DNA from: Fen-1258 sp964449775
Lineage (GTDB): Bacteria > Bacteroidota > Ignavibacteria > Ignavibacteriales > Melioribacteraceae
Assembly: GCA_964449775.1 (NCBI GenBank)
Contig: CAYVBQ010000003.1
Coordinates: 62,001-126,000 of the forward strand
Direction of reading: 5' to 3'
DNA length: 64,000 nt
Shown: in pieces, positions 45,401 to 53,339 of the stretch
Numbering within the stretch: the first letter of the stretch is position 1
Layout: each line of letters begins with the position of its first letter
Notes under the pieces: model-generated
Told to the model about the DNA's origin: nothing
What the model saw: only the letters and a program-made list of their open reading frames with translations
Databases searched by the model: none
Translations under genes and position numbers: made by a program

Positions 45401-47285
45401 GATGGCTTGCGGAACTCCGCTAATAGCAACAAGAAATATGGGAGTTGAGAGTTTCTGTACAGACGGCGAAAATTCGTTTTTGATTAACTACGGTGAGGTA
45501 GATTTATTAGCGGACAAAATACTTGCAGTATTAAAACATGAATTTGACAATAATATTCCTCTTCACGGGTTGAAAACAGCTTCCGAATATTCGGAAGAAA
45601 ATTCATTCAATAATTTTACAGGGATGCTCTCGGAACTTTTTTTAGATATTGCAAGCAGAAGAACAAAAATTAAAAATCTGTTTGTGCAAACCGGAAGCGG
45701 AAGTTTTGAGTCCGCCCGGGCAAATCTTCCGCAAAGATGTATTAATGAAAGGAAAAAATTAAGTATAACGTATTTGGTATCGAACATTTCTGCAGTGACC
45801 GGTGGGAACCAAACCTTGCTGTACCAAGCGAATACGTTAGTCAATAGAGGGCATCGAGTTGTAATTGTAAGTTACAAACCCAAGCCCCAATGGTACAGGT
45901 TAAATGCGGAAGTTATCACTGTGCCCGAATCCGAAGAAATGTACAAATATGTTCCGGCAAGCGATGTTGTAATTGCAACATATTTTTTGAATGCACATGA
46001 ATTAAAAAAAATCAATGCGCCGCTGAAAATATATTTTGCACAAGGCGATCAGTATGCTTTTAACGATGAATTATTAATGAAGCAATGCAAAAAAGATTTC
46101 GTCTCTGCACAAAATAAAACTCTATCCAAAGAATCGTACCATATTGATGATGTAAAAGTAATAGCTAATTCGGAAGGATTTGCGGAATTGCTTAAAAGAA
46201 ATTACAGTAGGGTGCCCGATGCGATACTCAATGTAGGTGTTGACCCGAAAGTTTTTTGCCCTCTGCAAAAATCTTATGAAGGCTCAACAAAAAGAATACT
46301 TGTAGTCGGTCCGGATAATTACGGAACACAGCTCGAACCGCTTCATTTCAAAGGGATGGACGATGTTAAAGCTGCATTGACGAAGTTAAAGGGGAAGTAT
46401 CCGAATTTTACACTAGTAAGGGTTTCTAACACAACGCCCGAAATATTTAAAGATTTTGAATGTGAATTCTACTATTTACCTAATGATGAACTGAAAAAGT
46501 ATTTATACGGGACTGCCGATATTCTAATTTATGCTTCGCATTATGAATCGTTGGGGCTTCCGCCGCTTGAAGCAATGGCTGCGGGCACAGCCGTAATTTG
46601 TACAAACAACGTCGGCTCAAGAGAATATTGCCATAACAGAGAGAACTGTCTGTTGGTAAATACAAAAAGTCCGGAAGAAATTTCGCAAGCGTTACTAAAA
46701 CTTTTGCGCGATAAAGATTTATCCGACAAGATTATTAACGGCGGTAAATTCACCTCGCTGCTTTACACGAAAGAAAGAGAAATTGAGAAACTGGAAAACA
46801 TCATATACGATTTTCTTGCTGAGAAAGGATTTGATGTTATCGATACAAAGGCTGCCGGCAAAAATTTGTCTTCAGCGAATTTTGATGAGGCACTTAAGCT
46901 TGTTAACGAGTACATATCAAATAAAAATTTTGAAGATGCCATGACCCAGCTTGATTTTATCGAAAAAGAGATTAGTGAAGGCAATGGAAACGGAATCGAT
47001 TACCTCGAAGTAGTTATTTATTTAAAGGGTGTGTGTCATCTCTTATCGGGTAATATCGAGGAAGCAAAAAGTCTTTTCGAACAATTGTTGAATGTTAACC
47101 CGGCATCTTCATCAGCATGTTACGGCTTGGGACAAATATTTTTATCGCAAGAATTATATGAACAAGCCAAAGTTATGTTTGAATGGTCGATTAAAAATGA
47201 TCCTAAAAATCAAATTGCAATCGATCTTCTTGCTAAAGTTAATGCTCTGCTCGGTCTTGAAGAATTTCACAACTCTTTGAATTGA
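42462..47285 (+). CDS. Giant glycan-modifying protein: methyltransferase, GT2, two GT4, TPR
   Basis: 1607 residues. Domains in order: SAM methyltransferase (about 1-200; FDAGVGRGG at ~50, CLDVLEHIPE); GT2 glycosyltransferase (about 227-450; FTIVIPTYNQAGYLG, NDGSTDNT, SSDD); a linker with a CxxC...CxxC zinc-ribbon-like segment (about 655-690); a first GT4 (about 713-1065; SSWYEGFSLSVLEAMACGTP); a second GT4 (about 1099-1450; ASHYESLGLPPLEAMAAGTA); and C-terminal TPR repeats (about 1476-1607). No membrane helix is seen. With the sugar genes upstream and flagellin downstream, a multi-step flagellin glycosyltransferase is the best inference. A 12-codon ORF (42430-42465) overlaps the start by ATGA. 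Confidence 0.88.
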   Translation: MNQLNENEISKYNYLYENHEEDYGQTADTEPRFMITKSLIESISNAKTVFDAGVGRGGFYNIIKKEYSTCGIEASKVAVDKFHSEDKNVKNIFIQQIKSNYNPDSFDVVTCLDVLEHIPESELEIVFSNLLFIGKKYFIFSVANHSDIWNGQELHITQLEYDIWESMFEKHFKVIAGLEIHNGRAKIFLLEKNEESETTIGLKFSLFDFYNKLLPIYNSNKNICKNATPLFTIVIPTYNQAGYLGFALDSVLNQTIPFWEAIIVNDGSTDNTKEVIDKYLSLDKRFRVYHKENGGVASALNVGIKNARGEWICWLSSDDLFEPDKLFVHAEEIKKYPQIKFFYSHYYYFNDITKEKTHPGLWQSIPKSEFQVTKFLLGNYVHGNSIALHKSVFEKVGLFDISLRQAQDFDMWLRISAKFVSHYINRRTCVTRFHPGQDTNAFPDGMYFDSARACINFLNRHKFEELYPLLNLRNEYDIKTALIDSVEIALNLKSFMYKCGYIPALIDRMNEWIQHKSLAHLKRQIKDSIKEIINELTYKLPDKLTDAFNRILQDDSFSYKEYDLYEEMTHDIEQFLDEGDQKNATNFERYLHLLFTRRETKSLPFVVRERNYSPKIYDASLARASESLPYDKLTKFAVNPFSYEGKFLFNLEAECQSCKTKITLKDFMDVETKANEIKFVCYGCGKAYKISDGEIGKYFLHSACKVEENTNNGNKIAFIARGLSGKSGGTIIFTKYMQWLDKLGFELTVFCDTPKGDWTYIPGKYVHIENYDEFSLEEFSYIFLYSILDLSKIIKKINPGRIIYVCQAYEGFLYGETYENVRTDKPFFNSLHKTPIKVIAVSKHLQDFFKNNFGIESFYVPNFVDLNIFKPDKKIIKEKNTILFIGNPFQNLKGLNFLMAAVSRIQNLKNRIPDLKVIIAVGIATKEMKENMNKIREVFDCEVIFLSGLSSERMSELINMSSVYVCSSWYEGFSLSVLEAMACGTPLIATRNMGVESFCTDGENSFLINYGEVDLLADKILAVLKHEFDNNIPLHGLKTASEYSEENSFNNFTGMLSELFLDIASRRTKIKNLFVQTGSGSFESARANLPQRCINERKKLSITYLVSNISAVTGGNQTLLYQANTLVNRGHRVVIVSYKPKPQWYRLNAEVITVPESEEMYKYVPASDVVIATYFLNAHELKKINAPLKIYFAQGDQYAFNDELLMKQCKKDFVSAQNKTLSKESYHIDDVKVIANSEGFAELLKRNYSRVPDAILNVGVDPKVFCPLQKSYEGSTKRILVVGPDNYGTQLEPLHFKGMDDVKAALTKLKGKYPNFTLVRVSNTTPEIFKDFECEFYYLPNDELKKYLYGTADILIYASHYESLGLPPLEAMAAGTAVICTNNVGSREYCHNRENCLLVNTKSPEEISQALLKLLRDKDLSDKIINGGKFTSLLYTKEREIEKLENIIYDFLAEKGFDVIDTKAAGKNLSSANFDEALKLVNEYISNKNFEDAMTQLDFIEKEISEGNGNGIDYLEVVIYLKGVCHLLSGNIEEAKSLFEQLLNVNPASSSACYGLGQIFLSQELYEQAKVMFEWSIKNDPKNQIAIDLLAKVNALLGLEEFHNSLN

Positions 47286-47292
47286 GGTAAAA

Positions 47293-48822
47293 GTGCCTAA
47301 GTTGACGCTTTCAATAATTGTCAAGAACGAAGAAAAGTATCTTCGTGAATGTTTGGATTCTGTAAAAAATGTAGTTGATGAAATTGTTTTAGTTGATACC
47401 GGCTCGACCGACAACACTATTAAGATTGCCGAAGAGTATGGCGCTAAGATATTTAATTTCGCATGGGTTAATGATTTTTCTGCAGCAAGAAACTTTGCGC
47501 TTGGAAAATCAACCGGCGATTGGATCCTTTATCTTGATGCCGATGAGCGGCTGGATCATAATTCTATATCTGAATTAAAAAAACTTATAGAGAGCAATTC
47601 ATCAATAGCTTATTACTGCACAGTAAAAAGTTATGATTCTGACGAGAGCCGGGATAATTCAATACGGTATTTACGCTTGTTCGCCAACTCACGGGAAATA
47701 AAATTCTTGGGAAAAGTACACGAACAGATAGAGCCCTCGCTGATAAAAAATAAGTATCAACTATTCAACTCAAACATTCTTATCCATCATATCGGCTACA
47801 ACATTTCTATAGAAGGGAAACAGAAGAAGGCACATAGAAATCTTTCTCTTTTAATGGAAGAATACAATTTGCATAAATCAGCTTACGGTGCGTTTCAGAT
47901 AGCTCAATCATATAATGTTCTTGATGAAAAAGAAAGTGCATATAAGTATTTTAAAATTGCAGGTGGAAGTGTTGAGCTCGATCGTTCATTAAGAGCACAA
48001 TGTTTTTCATCTCTGGCTCTAATGGCTCATCATGATCATAAAATTAGTGATGCAGAAAAATATATTCAGTTCTCACTAAAATTGGACGACCGCCAGTCGT
48101 TCTCGCAACTGCTTGCATCTAAAATTGCACTGCGCAGAGGAGATTATTTAACGGCAGAAGTTCGATGCCGGGGCGCTTATCAATTGAATCAAAATATATT
48201 GTTTGGAAGAGAACACTCTAAGCTGGCAATTATATTGGATACTGAAGAAGTGATTTATTTCGGACTGACACTCGCTATTCAAAATAAAAATGGTACTAAT
48301 ATTAGTTTCTATCAAAAGGAATTATCCACTTACTATAACAGAAAGGAAAATGAAAACGGGATTATAAAATTAACAGTGATTCAAAAATTATTCAGCAACG
48401 CCGCGTTGAATCCAAACGAAGAAAAAATGTTTATTGAAATGGCAAATAAACATACTATGGATTTATTTTTGTACACGCTTTTAGGTAATTCCAACAAACA
48501 ACAAGTGTTTCAGTTGGCAAATGACTTGCTAAAGAAATTCCCCGATGCAGTCGAAGTCAAAAAAATAATCGCAAGGCTGCTGGACGATTCCGGGAAATTA
48601 GATGAAGCAATCCAACTATTGGAAAACGTTGTGGGAAAAGACCAGTATGATCCGGCAATCTTATTCTATCTTATTTCTTTCTATTTGAAAAAAGGAACAG
48701 AAGAAAAAATAAAATCTATGATTGGAAAATTAGAAAAAAATTACTCGCATATACCGGAGGTTATGGAGAGAGTCAGAAAACTAAGAAGAAAGCTGTTAAT
48801 GCTAACCAGTGTTCCCCTTTAA
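47293..48822 (+). CDS. GT2 glycosyltransferase with TPR repeats
   Basis: 509 residues from a GTG with a GAGGT site upstream. The GT2 domain is at about 1-230: LTLSIIVKNEEKYLRECLDS, LVDTGSTDNT and LYLDADERLDH (the DxD motif). TPR-like helical repeats fill the rest (about 200-509; LDEAIQLLENVVGKDQYDPA). This GT2-TPR type resembles glycosyltransferases of peptide or protein modification. It ends 121 bases before flagellin and follows the giant enzyme by 7 bases, so both likely glycosylate the filament. Confidence 0.87.
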   Translation: MPKLTLSIIVKNEEKYLRECLDSVKNVVDEIVLVDTGSTDNTIKIAEEYGAKIFNFAWVNDFSAARNFALGKSTGDWILYLDADERLDHNSISELKKLIESNSSIAYYCTVKSYDSDESRDNSIRYLRLFANSREIKFLGKVHEQIEPSLIKNKYQLFNSNILIHHIGYNISIEGKQKKAHRNLSLLMEEYNLHKSAYGAFQIAQSYNVLDEKESAYKYFKIAGGSVELDRSLRAQCFSSLALMAHHDHKISDAEKYIQFSLKLDDRQSFSQLLASKIALRRGDYLTAEVRCRGAYQLNQNILFGREHSKLAIILDTEEVIYFGLTLAIQNKNGTNISFYQKELSTYYNRKENENGIIKLTVIQKLFSNAALNPNEEKMFIEMANKHTMDLFLYTLLGNSNKQQVFQLANDLLKKFPDAVEVKKIIARLLDDSGKLDEAIQLLENVVGKDQYDPAILFYLISFYLKKGTEEKIKSMIGKLEKNYSHIPEVMERVRKLRRKLLMLTSVPL

Positions 48823-48839
48823 TATTTTTAAAATAAACC

Positions 48840-48866
48840 TAAACATTTCTTAGCTGCCTCCGATAA
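48840..48866 (+). promoter_or_regulatory. Sigma-28 promoter of the flagellin gene
   Basis: TAAACATT (48840-48847), 11 bases, then TCCGATAA (48859-48866) matches the FliA-type consensus with exact spacing. Transcription would start near 48873, immediately before the first leader hairpin. Confidence 0.8.
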
Positions 48867-48873
48867 TAATGTT

Positions 48874-48938
48874 GAGAACAGAGTGTTCTCAAAATAAACC
48901 AAGCAAGGAAGCTTGGTAAAAACAAAACACATGGAGGT
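48874..48938 (+). promoter_or_regulatory. Flagellin leader: two hairpins, GGA-loop and strong ribosome site
   Basis: Hairpin 1 pairs GAGAACA (48874-48880) with TGTTCTC (48884-48890) at the predicted 5' end of the mRNA and may stabilise it. Hairpin 2 pairs CCAAGC (48899-48904) with GCTTGG (48911-48916) around the loop AAGGAA. CsrA prefers GGA in a hairpin loop, and a second GGA lies in the GGAGGT ribosome site (48933-48938). This is the layout of the CsrA-controlled hag leader in Bacillus. Regulation by the FliW/CsrA pair at 29198-29823 is inferred. Confidence 0.65.
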
Positions 48939-48943
48939 ACCAA

Positions 48944-49783
48944 ATGGCTTTCTCAGTTAACACAAATCTCGGAGCTCTTCAAGCTTACAACGCATTAGCT
49001 AAGGTTAATGCACAAACGGAACAAGCTCAATTGCGTTTAGCAACAACCAAAAAGATCAACAGTGTAGCCGATGACACATCAGGTTTCAACGTTGGTAAAA
49101 GGTTGGAAGCTCAAACAATGAAGCAACAAGCACGACTCAGCAACATTTCTTCTGCAAAGAACTTTTTGTCAACTTCAGAATCTGCTCTTCAGCAAATAAA
49201 TGACAAAATGAATCAAATTGCAGCTAAAGGAATTGATGCTGATGATCCATTAAAAGATCAGGCAAGTATTGCAAAAGATATCCGTACTCTCGCAAATGAA
49301 ATTTCTTCTATCTTGAAGAGTACAGATATTAACGGAACACAATTGTTAGCAAGCACTGACGGTTCAACAGCAGTTACAGCACCTTCTTTTGACGTTAGCG
49401 GTGTTGCTCTAACATTTGATTTTGCAAGCTCTGATTTAGGTTCTGCCGCACTTGCTACAAAAATTGGCACTGCCGGATTAACAAGTATTACAGATGCTAC
49501 AGCTATTGCCGCAGCTAAAGATGCCGCATTTACAACGGCGGCCGGTAAAGTTCGGGATGCTTTGGGTAAGATAGGTAACTTAACTCAAGCAGTCGAATCA
49601 CGTTCAGACTTCTTAATTGCAGCAATTGCGAACAATACAGCTGGAATAAGCAGTCTCTTTGATGCAGACATGGCAGCAGAACAGTTAAATGCTACAAAGG
49701 GTCAGATCTCCGGTCAAATTGCAATTGCAATGTTATCCCAGCTGAACTCAGCGCCACAAAATCTCTTAGCACTTTTCCGTTAA
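48944..49783 (+). CDS. fliC: Flagellin, filament subunit
   Basis: 279 residues. The N-terminal D0/D1 region starts FSVNTNLGALQAYNALAKVN and continues with the helix containing RLATTKKINSVADDTSGFNV. The C-terminal D0 helix ends QLNSAPQNLLALFR. The central variable part (about 140-195) is short and rich in Ser/Thr/Ala, giving possible O-glycosylation sites. It is the only flagellin gene seen here. The ATG is 5 bases after GGAGGT, and a strong terminator follows. Confidence 0.96.
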   Translation: MAFSVNTNLGALQAYNALAKVNAQTEQAQLRLATTKKINSVADDTSGFNVGKRLEAQTMKQQARLSNISSAKNFLSTSESALQQINDKMNQIAAKGIDADDPLKDQASIAKDIRTLANEISSILKSTDINGTQLLASTDGSTAVTAPSFDVSGVALTFDFASSDLGSAALATKIGTAGLTSITDATAIAAAKDAAFTTAAGKVRDALGKIGNLTQAVESRSDFLIAAIANNTAGISSLFDADMAAEQLNATKGQISGQIAIAMLSQLNSAPQNLLALFR

Positions 49784-49795
49784 TTGAGCATAATT

Positions 49796-49830
49796 AGAGT
49801 TCCCCGCATAGCGGGGGGCTCTTTATTTTT
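49796..49830 (+). terminator. Rho-independent terminator after flagellin
   Basis: AGAGTTCCCCGC pairs with GCGGGGGGCTCT (two G-T wobbles) around an ATA loop, followed by TTATTTTTT. It should end most flagellin transcripts before fliS. Confidence 0.9.
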
Positions 49831-49855
49831 TAATAACTAATTTCGGTTATTCAAA

Positions 49856-50191
49856 ATGCAAACAGCGGCTCCATTCCAAAAAAATAGAAGAATCAATCCA
49901 TATTTGGTAAATGAAATTATGGGTGCAAAGCCGGAACAATTATTAATTAAGATATACAACTTTGCAATTCTCCATTGCCAGAAACATAATATGATTAAAA
50001 CTAATGAATCGCTTCAGGTATTAGTTAATTCTCTTAATTTTACCGATGAATCGGCCAGGGAAATATCTATCGGGCTTTTAAAATTATATCAATTCTGCCA
50101 GGAGGAGATGAGAAAAAAGAATTACTCTGAAGTTCAAAGGATATTGACGGAATTAAGAGACACATGGCAGGCAGCATTTAATAGCAGGTAA
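49856..50191 (+). CDS. fliS: FliS-like flagellin export chaperone
   Basis: 111 residues, helical. INPYLVNEIMGAKPEQLLIK matches the FliS opening (NPY...QLL), and LRDTWQAAF matches the family end (LRDTW). FliS binds the flagellin C-terminus and prevents premature assembly. It lies between flagellin and fliD as expected, and is slightly shorter than the usual ~125-130. Confidence 0.85.
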   Translation: MQTAAPFQKNRRINPYLVNEIMGAKPEQLLIKIYNFAILHCQKHNMIKTNESLQVLVNSLNFTDESAREISIGLLKLYQFCQEEMRKKNYSEVQRILTELRDTWQAAFNSR

Positions 50192-50196
50192 TAAAA

Positions 50197-51960
50197 ATGG
50201 CATACGATCTATTAACTACCTCGGGTATAAACGGTCTTATTAATGATTTCAAAGTCTCTGAAACCAGCAAGCGAATACAACCATTATCTACACGCAAAAC
50301 CCGTTATCAAAATCTTGATACTACTTATTCGACTCTAAGCAGTAAACTCGATACTCTGAAAAGTATTTTAGGTGAATTGAAAATCTCCGGAACGTCTTCT
50401 GTGTTTGCCTCTAAAAAAGCAGATTCCTCAAATTCAACTTTTGTTACTGCAGCAGCTGCCGGTACTGCTGTTAGCGGATCGCAAGCCGTTAGGGTTAATC
50501 AACTTGCAAAAAACGATTTAGTTCTATCCCAGGATCTGACTTCGGCTTCGAACTCGACTGTAATAACATCCGCAGGAACTCACAATTTTGTAATTACTGC
50601 CGGGGATGGCAGCGGTGGTACATTAACAAGCAGCGTCTCGGCAACATTTTCTGCCTCCGATTTTACCGGCGGTTTCATAACAAATCAAAAAGTAATGGGA
50701 ATAATTCAGAGCGCAATTAACACTGATAAAGCTGTTGTTACATCCGGCTCTGTTACCGGAAGCACATTAAGCTCAGGCTCATTCAAACTAAATCTTAATG
50801 GAACAGAAACAGCAATTAATTATTCCGCCGGAACATACAGTGCTGTAATGGATAACATTGTTACTCAGATAAATTCCCTTTCGGGAATCACTGCTGAAAA
50901 GATTGTTAATGGCTCTAACTACCAACTAAAAGTTACTGTTACAGATGCATCGAAGTATTTAACGATAAGCGGCGATACAGGCACTTTGGTGAGCGAGTTG
51001 AATATTGCAACTACAAAAGAAATGGGCGCTTCGGGATTGGTTTCGGCATCTGTTTTTTCACCGGTGTCTACAACCTCGCAATTATCGTTAACCACAAAAC
51101 AATCCGGTTACGATTATAGAATACTATCCCTTTCAGATTCGGGTTTGAGCACTGGATTGAATTCTGTAGGTTTGAACCTTGGCGGTACACGACAAGTATT
51201 TGTACAAAATGCGGGTTTGGATACCCCCGGTTATGTTTATACTACTACCCAGCTTAATTCGAAATTTGAGTTCAATGGTGTCAATATCGAAAGGAACTCG
51301 AACGTGATTACGGATTTAATAACGGGCGTTACAGTTTCCTTAAAGGCATTAATGCAGTCAACGGATTCAACTGTAAATTTATCTGTTACTAACGACGGCA
51401 CTGCCGGCAAAACAAAAATTCAAGATTTCATTACAAAGTTCAACGATGTCTTTACCTTCATAAAAGATAGATCTAAAACTACAACACAGGGCAGCCGCGG
51501 TCTGCTGATAGGCGATTCAAGCGCATCAACCTTGTTGAATATTTTTAGTTCAACCGGCTATTCCAGCGTATCGGGTATCAGCACTGCCGAGATAAATACA
51601 CTCTCGAAGATTGGAATTACATTTAACCCAACTACCGGTTTAAGCATTTCGGATTCAACACAGCTTGATAATGCACTGAGAGATAAAGCATCTCAGGTTG
51701 ACGCTTTATTCAGTTCTACAAATGGAATTGCGGCTGCGCTTTATGATAGAATTACTCCGTATTTAGGATCATCTGGATATTTGACAAAAGCCAAAACAAA
51801 TTTCACCACTACAATATCTGCATTGAACGATAGTATTACGTCTGCGCAAAATGGAATTGATAAGAGGGCTGAATCTTTGCGCGCACAATATCAGAAATTA
51901 CAACTGCAACTATCACAATTACTTTCAAACCAATCATATTTTAGCAGCACCGGATATTAG
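50197..51960 (+). CDS. fliD: FliD, filament cap protein
   Basis: 587 residues. The N-terminus (LLTTSGINGLINDFKVSETS) and the C-terminal coiled-coil end (RAESLRAQYQKLQLQLSQLL then SYFSSTGY) fit FliD; FEFNGVNIERNSNVITDLIT is the conserved mid-protein landmark. It caps the filament and promotes flagellin folding. It starts five bases after fliS. A 110-base gap with a long inverted repeat follows. Confidence 0.93.
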   Translation: MAYDLLTTSGINGLINDFKVSETSKRIQPLSTRKTRYQNLDTTYSTLSSKLDTLKSILGELKISGTSSVFASKKADSSNSTFVTAAAAGTAVSGSQAVRVNQLAKNDLVLSQDLTSASNSTVITSAGTHNFVITAGDGSGGTLTSSVSATFSASDFTGGFITNQKVMGIIQSAINTDKAVVTSGSVTGSTLSSGSFKLNLNGTETAINYSAGTYSAVMDNIVTQINSLSGITAEKIVNGSNYQLKVTVTDASKYLTISGDTGTLVSELNIATTKEMGASGLVSASVFSPVSTTSQLSLTTKQSGYDYRILSLSDSGLSTGLNSVGLNLGGTRQVFVQNAGLDTPGYVYTTTQLNSKFEFNGVNIERNSNVITDLITGVTVSLKALMQSTDSTVNLSVTNDGTAGKTKIQDFITKFNDVFTFIKDRSKTTTQGSRGLLIGDSSASTLLNIFSSTGYSSVSGISTAEINTLSKIGITFNPTTGLSISDSTQLDNALRDKASQVDALFSSTNGIAAALYDRITPYLGSSGYLTKAKTNFTTTISALNDSITSAQNGIDKRAESLRAQYQKLQLQLSQLLSNQSYFSSTGY

Positions 51961-51979
51961 AAAAGATGAATGAGGCGTA

Positions 51980-52062
51980 TCTAAAAAGGTCTTTTATGCA
52001 ATTTTACTATATGAATACAAACCCAATTCAAAATTTTTTTAATTTAAATATACCTTTTTAGA
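51980..52062. promoter_or_regulatory. Perfect 11-base inverted repeat spanning the fliD-fliT-like gap
   Basis: TCTAAAAAGGT (51980-51990) is the exact reverse complement of ACCTTTTTAGA (52052-52062), with a 61-base very A/T-rich interior. The right arm ends 8 bases before the ATG at 52071, so pairing could hide the start of the next gene. It could also be two operator half-sites. Confidence 0.5.
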
Positions 52063-52070
52063 GTAAACTC

Positions 52071-52406
52071 ATGAATGAAGTCCAAATAAAAGTTAGCCGT
52101 ATAATGCTTCTTATGGATGAAGTCTCATCGCGTTTAGACAGTTTGAACTTCGAAACCTTTGATTCGCTGTTCTCCGAAATTCTTGTATTAGCTAAAGAAT
52201 CTAAATTGCTAAGAGAAGAATCAGTTCAAAAATACGGCAGAGAAAAATTGGTATTTTACAATCCAGAAATGTTTTCCATTGCTAAACAAATTGAAAAAAA
52301 ATACGATAATATTGTTGAGAGGTATTCACAGGAAGAAAAGAGACTGGAAAAAGAGCTTTCTGGAGTTATTAGCAAGAAAAAAATTACAAATTATCTAAGG
52401 TACTAA
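52071..52406 (+). CDS. FliT-position small helical protein
   Basis: 111 residues, helical and charged, with no membrane segment. The position directly after fliD and before flgM is where fliT (FliD chaperone) is usual, and the size fits, but sequence similarity to FliT is not strong enough for a firm call. It lies one base before the GTG of flgM. A flagellar export chaperone is the best inference. Confidence 0.6.
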   Translation: MNEVQIKVSRIMLLMDEVSSRLDSLNFETFDSLFSEILVLAKESKLLREESVQKYGREKLVFYNPEMFSIAKQIEKKYDNIVERYSQEEKRLEKELSGVISKKKITNYLRY

Positions 52407-52407
52407 C

Positions 52408-52659
52408 GTGGAAATCAAAGGTGTTTCAAATAGCCCCTTCTTTGTTGATAAGACAAAGAAAAATAAATCTGAAGCCGTTCAAAATCAGGATGCAAAAGAC
52501 AAAATTGAAATTTCTTCTGAAGGACGCGACATGGCAAAGGTAGAACTTAGCCCTACTCGATTAGAAGAAATTCGTGAACGCATCAGCACAAATTTTTATA
52601 ACTCCGACGAAGCTTTAAATAAAGTTGCTGATAAAATCTTAGCTGAATTCAAAAAATAA
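52408..52659 (+). CDS. flgM: FlgM-like anti-sigma-28 factor
   Basis: 83 residues from a GTG with AAGG 7 bases upstream. The C-terminal half (DKIEISSEGRDMAKVELSPT then RLEEIRERISTNFYNSDEA and VADKILAEF) fits the FlgM sigma-28-binding helices. The N-terminal part is disordered, as in FlgM. It should hold FliA (16065) inactive until export through the finished hook. Being next to the filament genes is typical. Confidence 0.85.
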   Translation: MEIKGVSNSPFFVDKTKKNKSEAVQNQDAKDKIEISSEGRDMAKVELSPTRLEEIRERISTNFYNSDEALNKVADKILAEFKK

Positions 52660-52704
52660 GTATTATTTTGCAACACACTTTTATTGTCTATTCTACTTAG
52701 GGTC

Positions 52705-53097
52705 ATGGAAAAACGGTTTAAAGTATTAGTGGTTGATGACGAAGAATTAGCTCAGGATTTTTTAAAATATTTCCTCTCCAAAAAATTTGACGTTCATACT
52801 TGCGGCAGCGTTAATTCGTTTTACAGCATAATTGACAATATTGAGTTCGATTTGATCTTGATGGATGTCTCTTTAAAAGATTGTAAAGATGGTATTGACT
52901 TGACTCGCGAATTGAAGAAAATGGAAAAATATAAGGACACACCCGTTTTTATCCTTACCGCATTTAACACAACTAAAGAAAGAAACAGTTCATTTGAAGC
53001 CGGCGCGCAACAGTTCTTAGCAAAACCGGTTGACGGAAAATCACTTATCCAGTTGATTGATTCTGTCCTAACAAAACATGAATCTGTACTTAGCTAA
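52705..53097 (+). CDS. Single-domain response regulator
   Basis: 130 residues from the ATG at 52705, which is preceded by TAGGG; a TTG at 52684 would add 7 residues. The receiver core has D11/D12, phospho-acceptor D54 (LILMDVSLKD), LTAF and the Lys in FLAKPVDG. There is no output domain. It is the fourth protein with a receiver domain in the window and could act as a CheY-like messenger for FliM. It ends the motility region. Confidence 0.86.
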   Translation: MEKRFKVLVVDDEELAQDFLKYFLSKKFDVHTCGSVNSFYSIIDNIEFDLILMDVSLKDCKDGIDLTRELKKMEKYKDTPVFILTAFNTTKERNSSFEAGAQQFLAKPVDGKSLIQLIDSVLTKHESVLS

Positions 53098-53159
53098 TCA
53101 TTCGAAATCTCTGAAAATAAAAACTGTCATTTACTTTAAACTTCTGAAAAATTTTGCTG

Positions 53160-53304
53160 TTTGTCTTTGCGAGACTTACGTTTTTTGTAAGTCGAAGCAA
53201 TCTAATTTGGTAAGAGGCGAGAAGTAAGAGTGTCAGACCGAGCGAAGTCGAGGTCAAGGAAAGATTGAGATTGCCGCGTCCCGCTGAAGCGGGACTCGCA
53301 ATGA
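53160..53304. repeat. Dispersed hairpin-rich intergenic repeat
   Basis: Two hairpins are clear: GACTTAC/GTAAGTC (53173-53193), and a perfect stem GTCCCGCT-GA-AGCGGGAC (53278-53295). The flanking words GTCGAAGCAATCT, GAGCGAAGTCGAGG and GACTCGCAATGAC are typical of a repeat scattered in Bacteroidota-type genomes (from memory). It borders the rearranged dnaE fragment. Confidence 0.6.
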
Positions 53305-53339
53305 CCATTCAGAAATAATTTTTCATAGGTCTCTACTTC

